A stretch of DNA of 5,033 nt from Verrucomicrobiota bacterium. Its GTDB lineage: Bacteria > Verrucomicrobiota > Verrucomicrobiia > Verrucomicrobiales > DEV007. A model generated the notes under the pieces. That model was not told the origin of the DNA and did not search any database. It saw only the letters and a program-made list of their open reading frames with translations. This document shows, one piece after another, positions 1-5,033 of the stretch (the stretch's first letter is position 1; every line of letters begins with the position of its first letter). The stretch spans positions 1-5,033 of the forward strand of contig JAADHD010000175.1 in assembly GCA_013152075.1 (NCBI GenBank). Direction: 5' to 3'. A program made the position numbers and the translations under genes.

Positions 1-735
1 TTTTTTATCGATGATGACTCGGTCAAATCGTTCGTCTCCGGATTCCAGTCGTTCGGCAATATCAAGATAGGTTTCGCAAGTGAAGCCGAACAAATTGAGG
101 CAACGCCGGACTTCCGATTCAGCCGTTTCAATACGTTTCGATATGGCAACTTCCTGTTCACGGGTGAGAAGGGGAACCTGGCCCATTTGGCGCAAATACA
201 TGCGAACAGGGTCGTCAAGGATGTCGAGTTTGGCTTCCGCTTTAGGGGGGGCGGAGTCATCAACGTCACCGTCCTTATCTTTCTGCTGATCCTTAAAGCG
301 GTCCACTGCAGAGGCATCGATGATACTGAACTCCATGCTGCGCAGACGTTGGATCAATTTGTCCAAGGTATCGGCGTCGATAATATTGGCGGGCAAAGCT
401 TCGTTAATATCATCAAAAGTGAGATACTCCTGCTCTTTGGCCAGTTTAATAAGGTCGCGCAATTTCTGCTGAATTTCCGGCGAATCAATGTCCGGCGGTA
501 ATTGCTTGCCCTTGGATTTGGCCCCGGAGCCAGATTTTTGCACTTTTTTCTTACGAGGAGATGTTTTCTTTTTCACCGTTGAGCTGGATTTTTTGCTGGT
601 GGAATCACCAGTCTTGCTTTGATTTTTTTTCTTCGCCGTTTTTCTTGAAGCGGCGGATTTTTTCCGTGGGCTCGTTTTTTTCTTCGCCGTTCCAGAGGAA
701 GCGGTGTTCTTTTTTGCTCCGGATCTGGCGGCCAT
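1..735 (-). CDS. rpoD: RNA polymerase primary sigma factor (sigma-70, RpoD), N-terminal part; 3' end beyond window
   Basis: The primary sigma factor directs RNA polymerase to housekeeping promoters. The window shows 245 codons, from the ATG at 735 to the left edge, with no stop. Residues 1-77 are a Lys/Ser/Thr/Ala-rich tail. Residues about 82-145 resemble sigma region 1.1 (EIQQKLRDLIKLAKEQEYLT, then DDINEALP). Residues 146-170 are an acidic linker. Residues 174-185 (DDPVRMYLRQMG), followed by VPLLTREQEVAISKRIE, are an unmistakable region 1.2. Residues 205-245 look like the start of the non-conserved region between regions 1.2 and 2, as in proteobacterial-type RpoD. Regions 2-4 lie outside the window. 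The start is well fixed: an in-frame TAA lies at 766-768 with no ATG, GTG or TTG between. No Shine-Dalgarno sequence is visible. The gene follows dnaG by 102 bp on the same strand. The family call is firm; the tail is the odd part. Confidence 0.95.
   Translation of the reverse strand, partial: MAARSGAKKNTASSGTAKKKTSPRKKSAASRKTAKKKNQSKTGDSTSKKSSSTVKKKTSPRKKKVQKSGSGAKSKGKQLPPDIDSPEIQQKLRDLIKLAKEQEYLTFDDINEALPANIIDADTLDKLIQRLRSMEFSIIDASAVDRFKDQQKDKDGDVDDSAPPKAEAKLDILDDPVRMYLRQMGQVPLLTREQEVAISKRIETAESEVRRCLNLFGFTCETYLDIAERLESGDERFDRVIIDKK
547..573 (-). repeat. Second copy of KKKTSPRKK-coding repeat in rpoD
   Basis: This stretch encodes residues 55-63 (KKKTSPRKK), identical to residues 18-26. The codons differ at several synonymous positions from the copy at 658-684, including AGC versus TCT for Ser, CCA versus CCT for Pro and CGG versus CGT for Arg. 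The peptide is therefore kept while the DNA has diverged, which argues against a very recent DNA duplication. Confidence 0.7.
658..684 (-). repeat. First copy of KKKTSPRKK-coding repeat in rpoD
   Basis: This stretch encodes residues 18-26 (KKKTSPRKK), the first of two identical nonapeptides in the basic tail of RpoD. It partners with 547-573 and contains a run of seven A on the coding strand at 675-681. Confidence 0.7.
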
Positions 736-837
736 AAAAAAACTGAAGGGTTGTAAAAAAGGAACTTAACGCTAAATGGTGAAAATCAGTCAGTAAAATG
801 GAAGTTGGCGGGCTTTGTAAGCTTACCCTAGTCCCAC
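736..837 (-). other. dnaG-rpoD intergenic spacer
   Basis: This 102-bp AT-rich gap lies between the dnaG stop codon and the rpoD start. Read on the minus strand, it contains a perfect 10-bp palindrome (817-826) soon after the dnaG stop, and T-rich tracts at 754-762 and 736-742 just before the rpoD ATG. I see no GC-rich hairpin followed by a T run, so no intrinsic terminator separates the genes, which fits cotranscription. I could not find a convincing -35/-10 pair for a separate rpoD promoter, although the spacer is long enough to hold one. In E. coli the equivalent spacer is a site of RNA processing that sets different dnaG and rpoD levels; a similar role here is inference. Confidence 0.5.
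817..826. repeat. Perfect 10-bp palindrome GTAAGCTTAC
   Basis: The sequence GTAAGCTTAC is identical to its reverse complement and lies 11 bp past the dnaG stop codon in the dnaG-rpoD spacer. There is no loop, so it would make a poor RNA hairpin. It could be a dimer-protein binding site or chance. Confidence 0.4.
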
Positions 838-2688
838 TCAATGAGACAAGCTAATATCCTGTAACTGCTGAGTCAGGTCAAGCAGTTCTTTAGTGAGCTC
901 ATGAGCTTCATTTTGAGAGAGTTTGGAGTTTTTGAGCAAGGATAAAATTTCCTTTTTGCGAGATTCCAAACTCTGGCGGTGAAGCGTTTCCAGGCACTCC
1001 GAGGCTCGCTGAATGGAGGCTCCCGGGCTTTCTGCGGAGTGATCGGGAATAGTTTCGCTCAACAGCCTGGATACGCAGGCTTGCTCAGGGGGAGTGAGGC
1101 TATTGGTGAAAATAGCGACCTCTGCGTTTGAACTCGGATCGAAGCTTGCCTGCCAGATTTTTGAAAGTAGCTGGCTACCACCGAGATTTTTGAGAAAAGG
1201 AGGTTCGGGATCGTTGGTGATTTGACTTCGGGCTTCCGGAACGATCAGCAACACCTGACAGAGAAAGCGTATCGCCCGATTGTTGATTTCCAGAGGGATT
1301 ACTTTTTCAGCTACTGGATTATTGGGATCATGATGAACGCGCCGGTTGCTGTAACGTTCGGATCGTTTGAAATCCCGGTAGGCCTCTCCGACAAAATGCC
1401 GGATATCATCTGTGGGAACGCTAAGACGGGTGGCCACTCGATTGATTAGCGAATCCTGGATCATTTTATCGGTAACCCGGGCGATGTTTTCCGAAACTTC
1501 CTTGGCGAACTCGATGCGGTCGCGCAGTTCATCGAGGTTGCGCTCCTGCGATGCCCGGTCGATTTGGTAGTCGAGAAACTCCGGTGCCTCTGCGATTCGT
1601 TTGGCAAAGGCCTCGGCGCCTTCCTTTTTGATTAGAGAGTCAGGATCCTCGCCAGCTGGCAGGCCCGCCAGTTTGACCACGAGTTTGGCAGCGACTAACT
1701 GACGGAACGCTTTTGCGGCCGCTTTGTATCCGGCAGCATCGGAATCGTAACACAAGACGACTTCGTCAGTGTGGCGTTTTAATATCCGGGCATGGTCTTC
1801 GGTAAAGGCGGTGCCCAGAGCGGCGACGATGTTTTCGATGCCGTTTTCCGCGCAGGCGATGAGGTCAAGTTGCCCTTCACAGAGAATCGCGCGACCTGCT
1901 TTCAGGATTGGTCGTTTGCTGCGATCGAGGCCGTAGAAGGTTTTGCTCTTGTGGAAAAGAATGGTTTCCGGTGAGTTGATGTATTTTCCTCCTTTGGCGT
2001 CCGCGCTGAGCACTCGACCGCTGTATGCGATGATGTTGCCGTAATCGTTGCGTATGGGAAACATCAATCGATCACGGAAGCGGGCGTACACCCCGCGTGA
2101 AGGGTCGTCGGGATCTTGCGGCGCGGCCAGGCCGCTTGCCAGCAGCTCTCTGGCAGAAAATTTTGCTTCTTTGGCCCAGGTGATGAGTGCAGCGCCGCTT
2201 TTTGGAGCGTAGCCGAGTTGCCAGTTTTTAGCGGTCTCCGAAGTGATGCCGCGTTGCTTGAGGTAGTCTCGGGCGTGTTGAGCATCGGGGCTGCGCAAGA
2301 GCAGTTGATGAAACCAGTCGGCAGATTCCTTGTGAAGTCTTTCCAAGGTACGCCGCAATTGCTGTTTTCGGTCCGCGTCGGGATCGAAGGCTTCGTTTTC
2401 CAGATGAATACCGACCCTCTCAGCCAGACGCGTTGCGGCATCGGGAAAGGGCAGGTTTTCGTAGAGCATGACAAAGCGGATGACGTCACCGCCTTCGCCG
2501 CAACCGAAACAGTGAAAAATCTGTCGCGATGGGGTGACATTAAAAGAGGGCGTTTTTTCGTTGTGGAAGGGGCAGAGGGCCAGAAAGTTCGTTCCAGCGC
2601 GTTTCAGGGGAAAATATCCGCTGATTACATCGACGATATCGGTCTCGGCGATGATGCGTTGAATCGTTTCCTTTGAAATGATGGCCAT
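838..2688 (-). CDS. dnaG: DNA primase DnaG
   Basis: DnaG synthesises the short RNA primers that start leading- and lagging-strand DNA synthesis, acting with the replicative helicase DnaB at the fork. The 616-residue protein is slightly longer than E. coli DnaG (581). The N-terminal CHC2 zinc-binding domain is intact, with Cys39, His42, Cys60 and Cys63 in CPFH and CFGCG. The polymerase core follows, with RFRDRLMFPI at 204-213 and KYINSPET at 235-242. The TOPRIM metal-binding residues are present: Glu271 and Asp275 in EGQLDLI, Asp315 and Asp317 in CYDSDAAG, and Asp348 and Asp350 in GEDPDSL. Residues from about 460 to the end are a divergent helical region, matching the expected position of the DnaB-binding domain. 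The ATG at 2686-2688 gives the canonical N-terminus, although no Shine-Dalgarno sequence precedes it. rpoD lies downstream on the same strand, as in macromolecular synthesis operons, and a divergent NfeD-family gene lies upstream. All key residues are present, so it should be functional. Confidence 0.98.
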   Translation of the reverse strand: MAIISKETIQRIIAETDIVDVISGYFPLKRAGTNFLALCPFHNEKTPSFNVTPSRQIFHCFGCGEGGDVIRFVMLYENLPFPDAATRLAERVGIHLENEAFDPDADRKQQLRRTLERLHKESADWFHQLLLRSPDAQHARDYLKQRGITSETAKNWQLGYAPKSGAALITWAKEAKFSARELLASGLAAPQDPDDPSRGVYARFRDRLMFPIRNDYGNIIAYSGRVLSADAKGGKYINSPETILFHKSKTFYGLDRSKRPILKAGRAILCEGQLDLIACAENGIENIVAALGTAFTEDHARILKRHTDEVVLCYDSDAAGYKAAAKAFRQLVAAKLVVKLAGLPAGEDPDSLIKKEGAEAFAKRIAEAPEFLDYQIDRASQERNLDELRDRIEFAKEVSENIARVTDKMIQDSLINRVATRLSVPTDDIRHFVGEAYRDFKRSERYSNRRVHHDPNNPVAEKVIPLEINNRAIRFLCQVLLIVPEARSQITNDPEPPFLKNLGGSQLLSKIWQASFDPSSNAEVAIFTNSLTPPEQACVSRLLSETIPDHSAESPGASIQRASECLETLHRQSLESRKKEILSLLKNSKLSQNEAHELTKELLDLTQQLQDISLSH

Positions 2689-2768
2689 AGAAGTTTTTTA
2701 CTAATACTGCTGGAATAGAAAGGTTCCATTTGTTTTGATCTCTTTGTTCTGTCATCTAAGATTTAAGA
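2689..2768. promoter_or_regulatory. Divergent intergenic region between dnaG and the NfeD-family gene
   Basis: These 80 AT-rich bases separate two genes that point away from each other, so promoters for both transcripts should lie here or slightly inside the genes. No good Shine-Dalgarno sequence is visible before either start: the dnaG start is preceded by AAAAAACTTCT and the nfeD-like start by CTAAGATTTAAGA. For dnaG I see an ATGACA -35-like hexamer at 2749-2754 on the minus strand but no credible -10 at the right distance. rpsU, usually found before dnaG, is not here. Confidence 0.6.
2735..2762 (+). promoter_or_regulatory. Weak candidate sigma-70 promoter for the NfeD-family gene
   Basis: TTGATC at 2735-2740 and TAAGAT at 2757-2762 are separated by 16 bp, and each matches the sigma-70 consensus at four of six positions. 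Transcription would start at about the A of the ATG (2769), which would make the mRNA leaderless or nearly so. The match is modest and could be chance in AT-rich DNA. Confidence 0.25.
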
Positions 2769-5033
2769 ATGCGAGTGCTCAATACAAACAAGAGTTTTAT
2801 TAGGGGAGCGATTTACCTGTCCATGATAGGGGTCGGTCTGCTGGGTCTGGGTTTAAAACCACAATCTGCCGACGATAAGGTGGACTCTGGTTTGAAGGGG
2901 CGAGTGGTGATCGTTCGAATTGAAGACAAAGATATTAATGATAATCGACGCTTTAGAAACCTGCGGCAGTTGATTGCGGATATCGGCAAGGCTCCGGCTA
3001 AGGCTGTGGTATTCGATCTGAATACGGGAGGTGGGTATACTGAAGAAGCCGCTCGCTACCTGATGGAGGAATTGCCTAAAGTAAAAGTGCCTTCTGTAGC
3101 TTTTGTGAATCCATCGGCTTTGGGAGCAGGGGCTATTATTGCCATGGGCAGTGATGAGGTTTATTTGTCGTCGGTTGCGGTGATTGGTGGGGCTGAACCT
3201 TCCGGAATATCCGCATCCGCAGTGAGTTCAGGGAATGCTGGAGAAAAAGCAGAGGGGGGCGGGGCAAGGTCATCTTCTAGTCGGGTGAATGCACAGCAGT
3301 TGTCGGTGCTGAAAGCCCAGGCGCGCAGCCTGGCAAAGCAAAAAGGGCATCGGCCTGAAGTCGCACAAGCTTTTATTGATAGCGGTCTTGAAGTGATAAT
3401 TGGCGATGATTTGATCAGTGCAAAAGGTGAGCTTCTCACCCTGACGGCAGACGAGGCGGTTCGGAAATTGAGTGATGGCAAAACTTTGTTCGGTAAGGGG
3501 GTGGTGGCATCGATTGAAGAATTGTTGAGTTTGGAAGATCTTGGTAGTGAAGCAAAATCCCTTGTTTATACTCCGGAAAGTTACGGCGAACATTTGACTC
3601 AGCTGAGACGCAACAAACCGAGTAAAGCCAAGTCCAAGCTGACTGGGGAGAAAGGGAAAGCCGACAAGGATGCGGCTGGTGGAGTGAACTTTTTTGGAAA
3701 AAAAATGGATGGAGATTATTCCGGAAAGATTCTCGTAGTGCCGGTGGGTATGGATGATTTGATGATCACGGCACGTTTTGAGTTCATGAAACGCGTGTTG
3801 AAAAAAGCCCGTATTGACGGAGCCGAGGCCCTTATTTTTGATATGAATACTCCTGGCGGACGAGTTTGGGAGACGGGGGAATTGATGATGCGCGAGCTTC
3901 AGGAGGCGGATTTTCCAACTTATACTTTTGTGAATACTTACGCTGAGTCCGGCGGCTGTCTGGTGGCCATTGCGACAGATCATATTTACATGAAACCAGC
4001 GGCGTTAATTGGTTCAGCTTTGGTGGTAACTTCGGCGGGTGATTTGGAGGGAAATATGAAACAAAAGGTGAATGAGATGCTTCGCGATTTGGTGCGAGGT
4101 GTTGCCAAGCTGAAAGGTCATGACCCAGATGTGGCAGAGGCTTTTGTCACAACCGAGACGAAAGTGGTCAAGGATGGTATCGTGATTTCTGAGATGGGCA
4201 AAGTATTGCACCTGAGCACGGATGAAGCCACGATGATGGTGGACGGAAAACCGCTTTTGGCCAAGGGGGTCGTGAACAGTATAGAAGAGATCATCGAGCG
4301 GGAAGGTTTGAAGGGGGAGGTCTTGAATGTGAAGCCGCTTGGTTTGGAGCGTTTTGCTCACTTGATTCAGCGCTTTTCCTTTTTACTGATCATTCTGGGA
4401 TTGGCTGGGGCTTACATGGAATTGAATGCTCCGGGTTTTGGCGTTCCCGGTGTCACATCTTTGCTCGCTTTTGGGTTGTTCTTTTTTGGCAACAATCTGG
4501 CAGGCAATCTGGCGGGCTATGAGCTGGCAGTATTATTAGTATTGGGGCTGGTTTTGATAGGGGTTGAAGTTTTTATATTGCCGGGCACGCTATTGCCCGG
4601 TTTGGCGGGGGGGATTCTGGTTTTCAGTTCGTTGGTGCTGGCAATGGTGGATCGTTTTGATTTCCAGTTTCACTGGCAGGATGCCCCTGAGGCACCTTCA
4701 TTGGTGGATTTGTTCAGTGGGCCTATGATGACGCTCTTATCCGGTTTGATTGGAGCCATGATCTTAGGAGCTTTACTGATGCGCTATATTCCCACAACGC
4801 GTCGATTGGGCGGGATGATTCTGGTTGAATCACTACCTGCTGGCGGGGCTCTTAATGAAAATGAAGGAGACTTGAGAACCGCTTCGGGCCAATCCTCTTA
4901 TATGGGTCGAAAAGGGGTGGTGAGTGCCGACCTCAGACCCGCTGGCAAGGGTGTGTTTGAGGGGCAATTATGGGACATTGTTGCGGATGGGGAATTTATA
5001 GAGGAGGGAACGCAAGTAAAAGTGATTAAACAT
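2769..5033 (+). CDS. NfeD-family membrane serine protease with tandem ClpP-class domains; C-terminus just beyond window
   Basis: Long NfeD proteins are membrane-anchored serine proteases of the ClpP/SppA fold, usually paired with stomatin/flotillin-like (slipin) proteins in membrane quality control. Here 755 codons are visible with no stop. Residues 1-34 look like a signal peptide or anchor (basic start, hydrophobic 13-29). Residues 44-281 form a first ClpP-class unit, 282-318 a Lys-rich linker, and 319-535 a second unit. The second unit has NTPGG (360-364), Ser394 in AESGG and Lys433 as a likely catalytic dyad. The first has NTGGG (85-89) and Gly119 at the Ser position. Hydrophobic segments follow at about 536-550, 563-574, 586-627 (probably two passes) and 652-671. 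Residues 711-755 (YMGRKGVV to GTQVKV) match the C-terminal OB-fold NfeD domain, so few residues are probably missing. A slipin gene downstream is expected from the family but cannot be seen. The start gives a complete signal sequence, though its ribosome site is weak. The family call is firm; the doubled protease unit is unusual. Confidence 0.9.
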   Translation, partial: MRVLNTNKSFIRGAIYLSMIGVGLLGLGLKPQSADDKVDSGLKGRVVIVRIEDKDINDNRRFRNLRQLIADIGKAPAKAVVFDLNTGGGYTEEAARYLMEELPKVKVPSVAFVNPSALGAGAIIAMGSDEVYLSSVAVIGGAEPSGISASAVSSGNAGEKAEGGGARSSSSRVNAQQLSVLKAQARSLAKQKGHRPEVAQAFIDSGLEVIIGDDLISAKGELLTLTADEAVRKLSDGKTLFGKGVVASIEELLSLEDLGSEAKSLVYTPESYGEHLTQLRRNKPSKAKSKLTGEKGKADKDAAGGVNFFGKKMDGDYSGKILVVPVGMDDLMITARFEFMKRVLKKARIDGAEALIFDMNTPGGRVWETGELMMRELQEADFPTYTFVNTYAESGGCLVAIATDHIYMKPAALIGSALVVTSAGDLEGNMKQKVNEMLRDLVRGVAKLKGHDPDVAEAFVTTETKVVKDGIVISEMGKVLHLSTDEATMMVDGKPLLAKGVVNSIEEIIEREGLKGEVLNVKPLGLERFAHLIQRFSFLLIILGLAGAYMELNAPGFGVPGVTSLLAFGLFFFGNNLAGNLAGYELAVLLVLGLVLIGVEVFILPGTLLPGLAGGILVFSSLVLAMVDRFDFQFHWQDAPEAPSLVDLFSGPMMTLLSGLIGAMILGALLMRYIPTTRRLGGMILVESLPAGGALNENEGDLRTASGQSSYMGRKGVVSADLRPAGKGVFEGQLWDIVADGEFIEEGTQVKVIKH
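2898..3611 (+). repeat. First ClpP-class unit of the NfeD-family protein (degenerate copy)
   Basis: Residues 44-281 can be aligned by eye with residues 319-535. Matching landmarks are FDLNTGGG with FDMNTPGG, FVNPSALGAG with FVNTYAESGG, KQKGHRPEVAQAF with KLKGHDPDVAEAF, and GKGVVASIEEL with AKGVVNSIEEI. Even the VYTPESYGEHL stretch after the unit resembles NVKPLGLERFAHL before the membrane segments. The Ser position is Gly119, the Pro of the oxyanion-loop motif is Gly87, and the Lys position falls on Arg172 or Gln176/177 depending on gaps. The unit is therefore probably inactive as a protease. A Ser/Gly-rich insertion occupies residues 145-172. Confidence 0.75.
3612..3722 (+). other. Lys-rich linker between the two ClpP-class units
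   Basis: Residues 282-318 join the two units. Seven lysines occur between 283 and 300, with KK again at 311-312, and there is no predicted fold. It has no counterpart after the second unit, where the first membrane segment begins directly. It is likely a flexible, exposed spacer. Confidence 0.6.
3723..4373 (+). repeat. Second ClpP-class unit of the NfeD-family protein (likely active copy)
   Basis: Residues 319-535 carry the full set of expected motifs: NTPGG at 360-364 (oxyanion-hole loop), Ser394 within AESGG (nucleophile), and Lys433 in KQKVNEML (general base). The Ser-Lys spacing of 39 residues is close to the 41 of the archaeal NfeD protease PH1510 (Ser97/Lys138, from the literature as I recall it). 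Lys431 is an alternative base. This unit sits next to the membrane segments, as in single-unit NfeD proteins, so it corresponds to the ancestral position. Confidence 0.75.
4494..4517 (+). repeat. 12-bp in-frame tandem repeat (2 copies) coding NLAG-NLAG
   Basis: AATCTGGCAGGC at 4494-4505 is followed directly by AATCTGGCGGGC at 4506-4517, with 11 of 12 bases identical. It encodes residues 576-583, a short loop between membrane segments, and may reflect a small slippage duplication. Confidence 0.6.
4581..4600 (+). repeat. Inverted repeat within the membrane region of the NfeD-family gene
   Basis: CCGGGCA at 4581-4587 and TGCCCGG at 4594-4600 are perfect reverse complements around a 6-base loop. 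The segment encodes LPGTLLPG (residues 604-611), a Pro-Gly loop repeated within the protein. It is inside the gene and lacks a following T run beyond three bases, so it is not a terminator. Confidence 0.45.

Larger units (their letters stand above)
505..735 (-). other. Histone H1-like Lys/Ser/Thr-rich N-terminal tail of RpoD
   Basis: Residues 1-77 of RpoD are built almost entirely of Lys, Arg, Ser, Thr, Ala and Gly, with no hydrophobic core and no acidic residue except Asp44. The peptide KKKTSPRKK occurs twice (residues 18-26 and 55-63). A T-A/V-KKK motif occurs three times (residues 16-20, 33-37 and 53-57). SPRKK belongs to the S/T-P-K/R-K class known from histone H1 tails, which bind the minor groove of AT-rich DNA. 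The segment is expected to be disordered and strongly basic. A DNA-binding or nucleoid-contact role is inference. It precedes region 1.1, which in other primary sigmas is acidic and autoinhibitory, so it could modulate that domain. Confidence 0.75.

Noticed and set aside
187..501. 104-codon plus-strand reading frame opposite rpoD
   Set aside because: It is antisense to sigma regions 1.1 and 1.2, which are firmly recognised on the other strand.
736..837. A separate promoter for rpoD in the spacer
   Set aside because: The best pairs (for example a TTTACT-like -35 with a TAGCGT-like -10) match the consensus too poorly to call.
605..841. 78-codon minus-strand reading frame overlapping the dnaG end and the rpoD start
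   Set aside because: It needs a TTG start, overlaps rpoD in another frame, and its residue content is that of a shifted Lys-rich sequence with no recognisable domain.
2116..2676. 186-codon plus-strand reading frame inside dnaG
   Set aside because: It lies wholly antisense to the conserved zinc-binding and core regions of dnaG and shows no recognisable motif; it is a shadow of dnaG codon use.
3270..3983. 237-codon minus-strand reading frame inside the NfeD-family gene
   Set aside because: The plus strand here encodes clearly conserved ClpP-class motifs. The antisense product is rich in His, Phe and Ser and resembles no protein I recognise.
4014..4361. 115-codon minus-strand reading frame inside the NfeD-family gene
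   Set aside because: It is antisense to the Lys helix and C-terminal part of the second protease unit, with no motif of its own.
4581..4600. GC-rich hairpin as a possible transcription terminator
   Set aside because: It lies within an intact reading frame, is followed by only three T, and is explained by the repeated Leu-Pro-Gly codons.

Overview
The window holds the start of a divergent gene pair: a minus-strand dnaG-rpoD unit (primase and the primary sigma factor), and a plus-strand gene for a long membrane protease of the NfeD family. The base composition is moderate. The proteins look like those of a Gram-negative-type bacterium. The gene pairing and protein style suggest Verrucomicrobiota, possibly the Opitutales/Puniceicoccales side. 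That placement rests on general resemblance only; there is no rRNA or other phylogenetic marker here to settle it.

Layout. Positions 1-735 (minus) carry the first 245 codons of rpoD, cut by the left edge. They encode an unusually long Lys/Ser/Thr-rich, histone H1-like tail, then region 1.1, region 1.2 and the beginning of the non-conserved region. A 102-bp AT-rich gap (736-837) separates it from dnaG (838-2688, minus), a complete 616-residue primase with zinc-binding, TOPRIM and helicase-binding parts. An 80-bp divergent intergenic region (2689-2768) follows. Positions 2769-5033 (plus) carry 755 codons of an NfeD-family protein, open at the right edge but probably only a few residues short of its C-terminus.

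dnaG and rpoD are the two core genes of the classical macromolecular synthesis operon (rpsU-dnaG-rpoD), which couples replication priming to transcription. rpsU is absent from its usual place, where the divergent nfeD-like gene sits instead.

The most notable feature is the NfeD protein. Its soluble part contains two full ClpP-class (SppA/NfeD-type) domains in tandem. The second keeps the expected Ser and Lys and the NTPGG motif. The first has Gly in place of the nucleophilic Ser and lacks a clearly placed Lys, so it looks like an inactive pseudoprotease copy attached to an active one. The second notable feature is the H1-like basic tail on the primary sigma factor, which contains repeated SPRKK-type DNA-binding motifs. 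No RNA genes, mobile elements or CRISPR arrays were seen.
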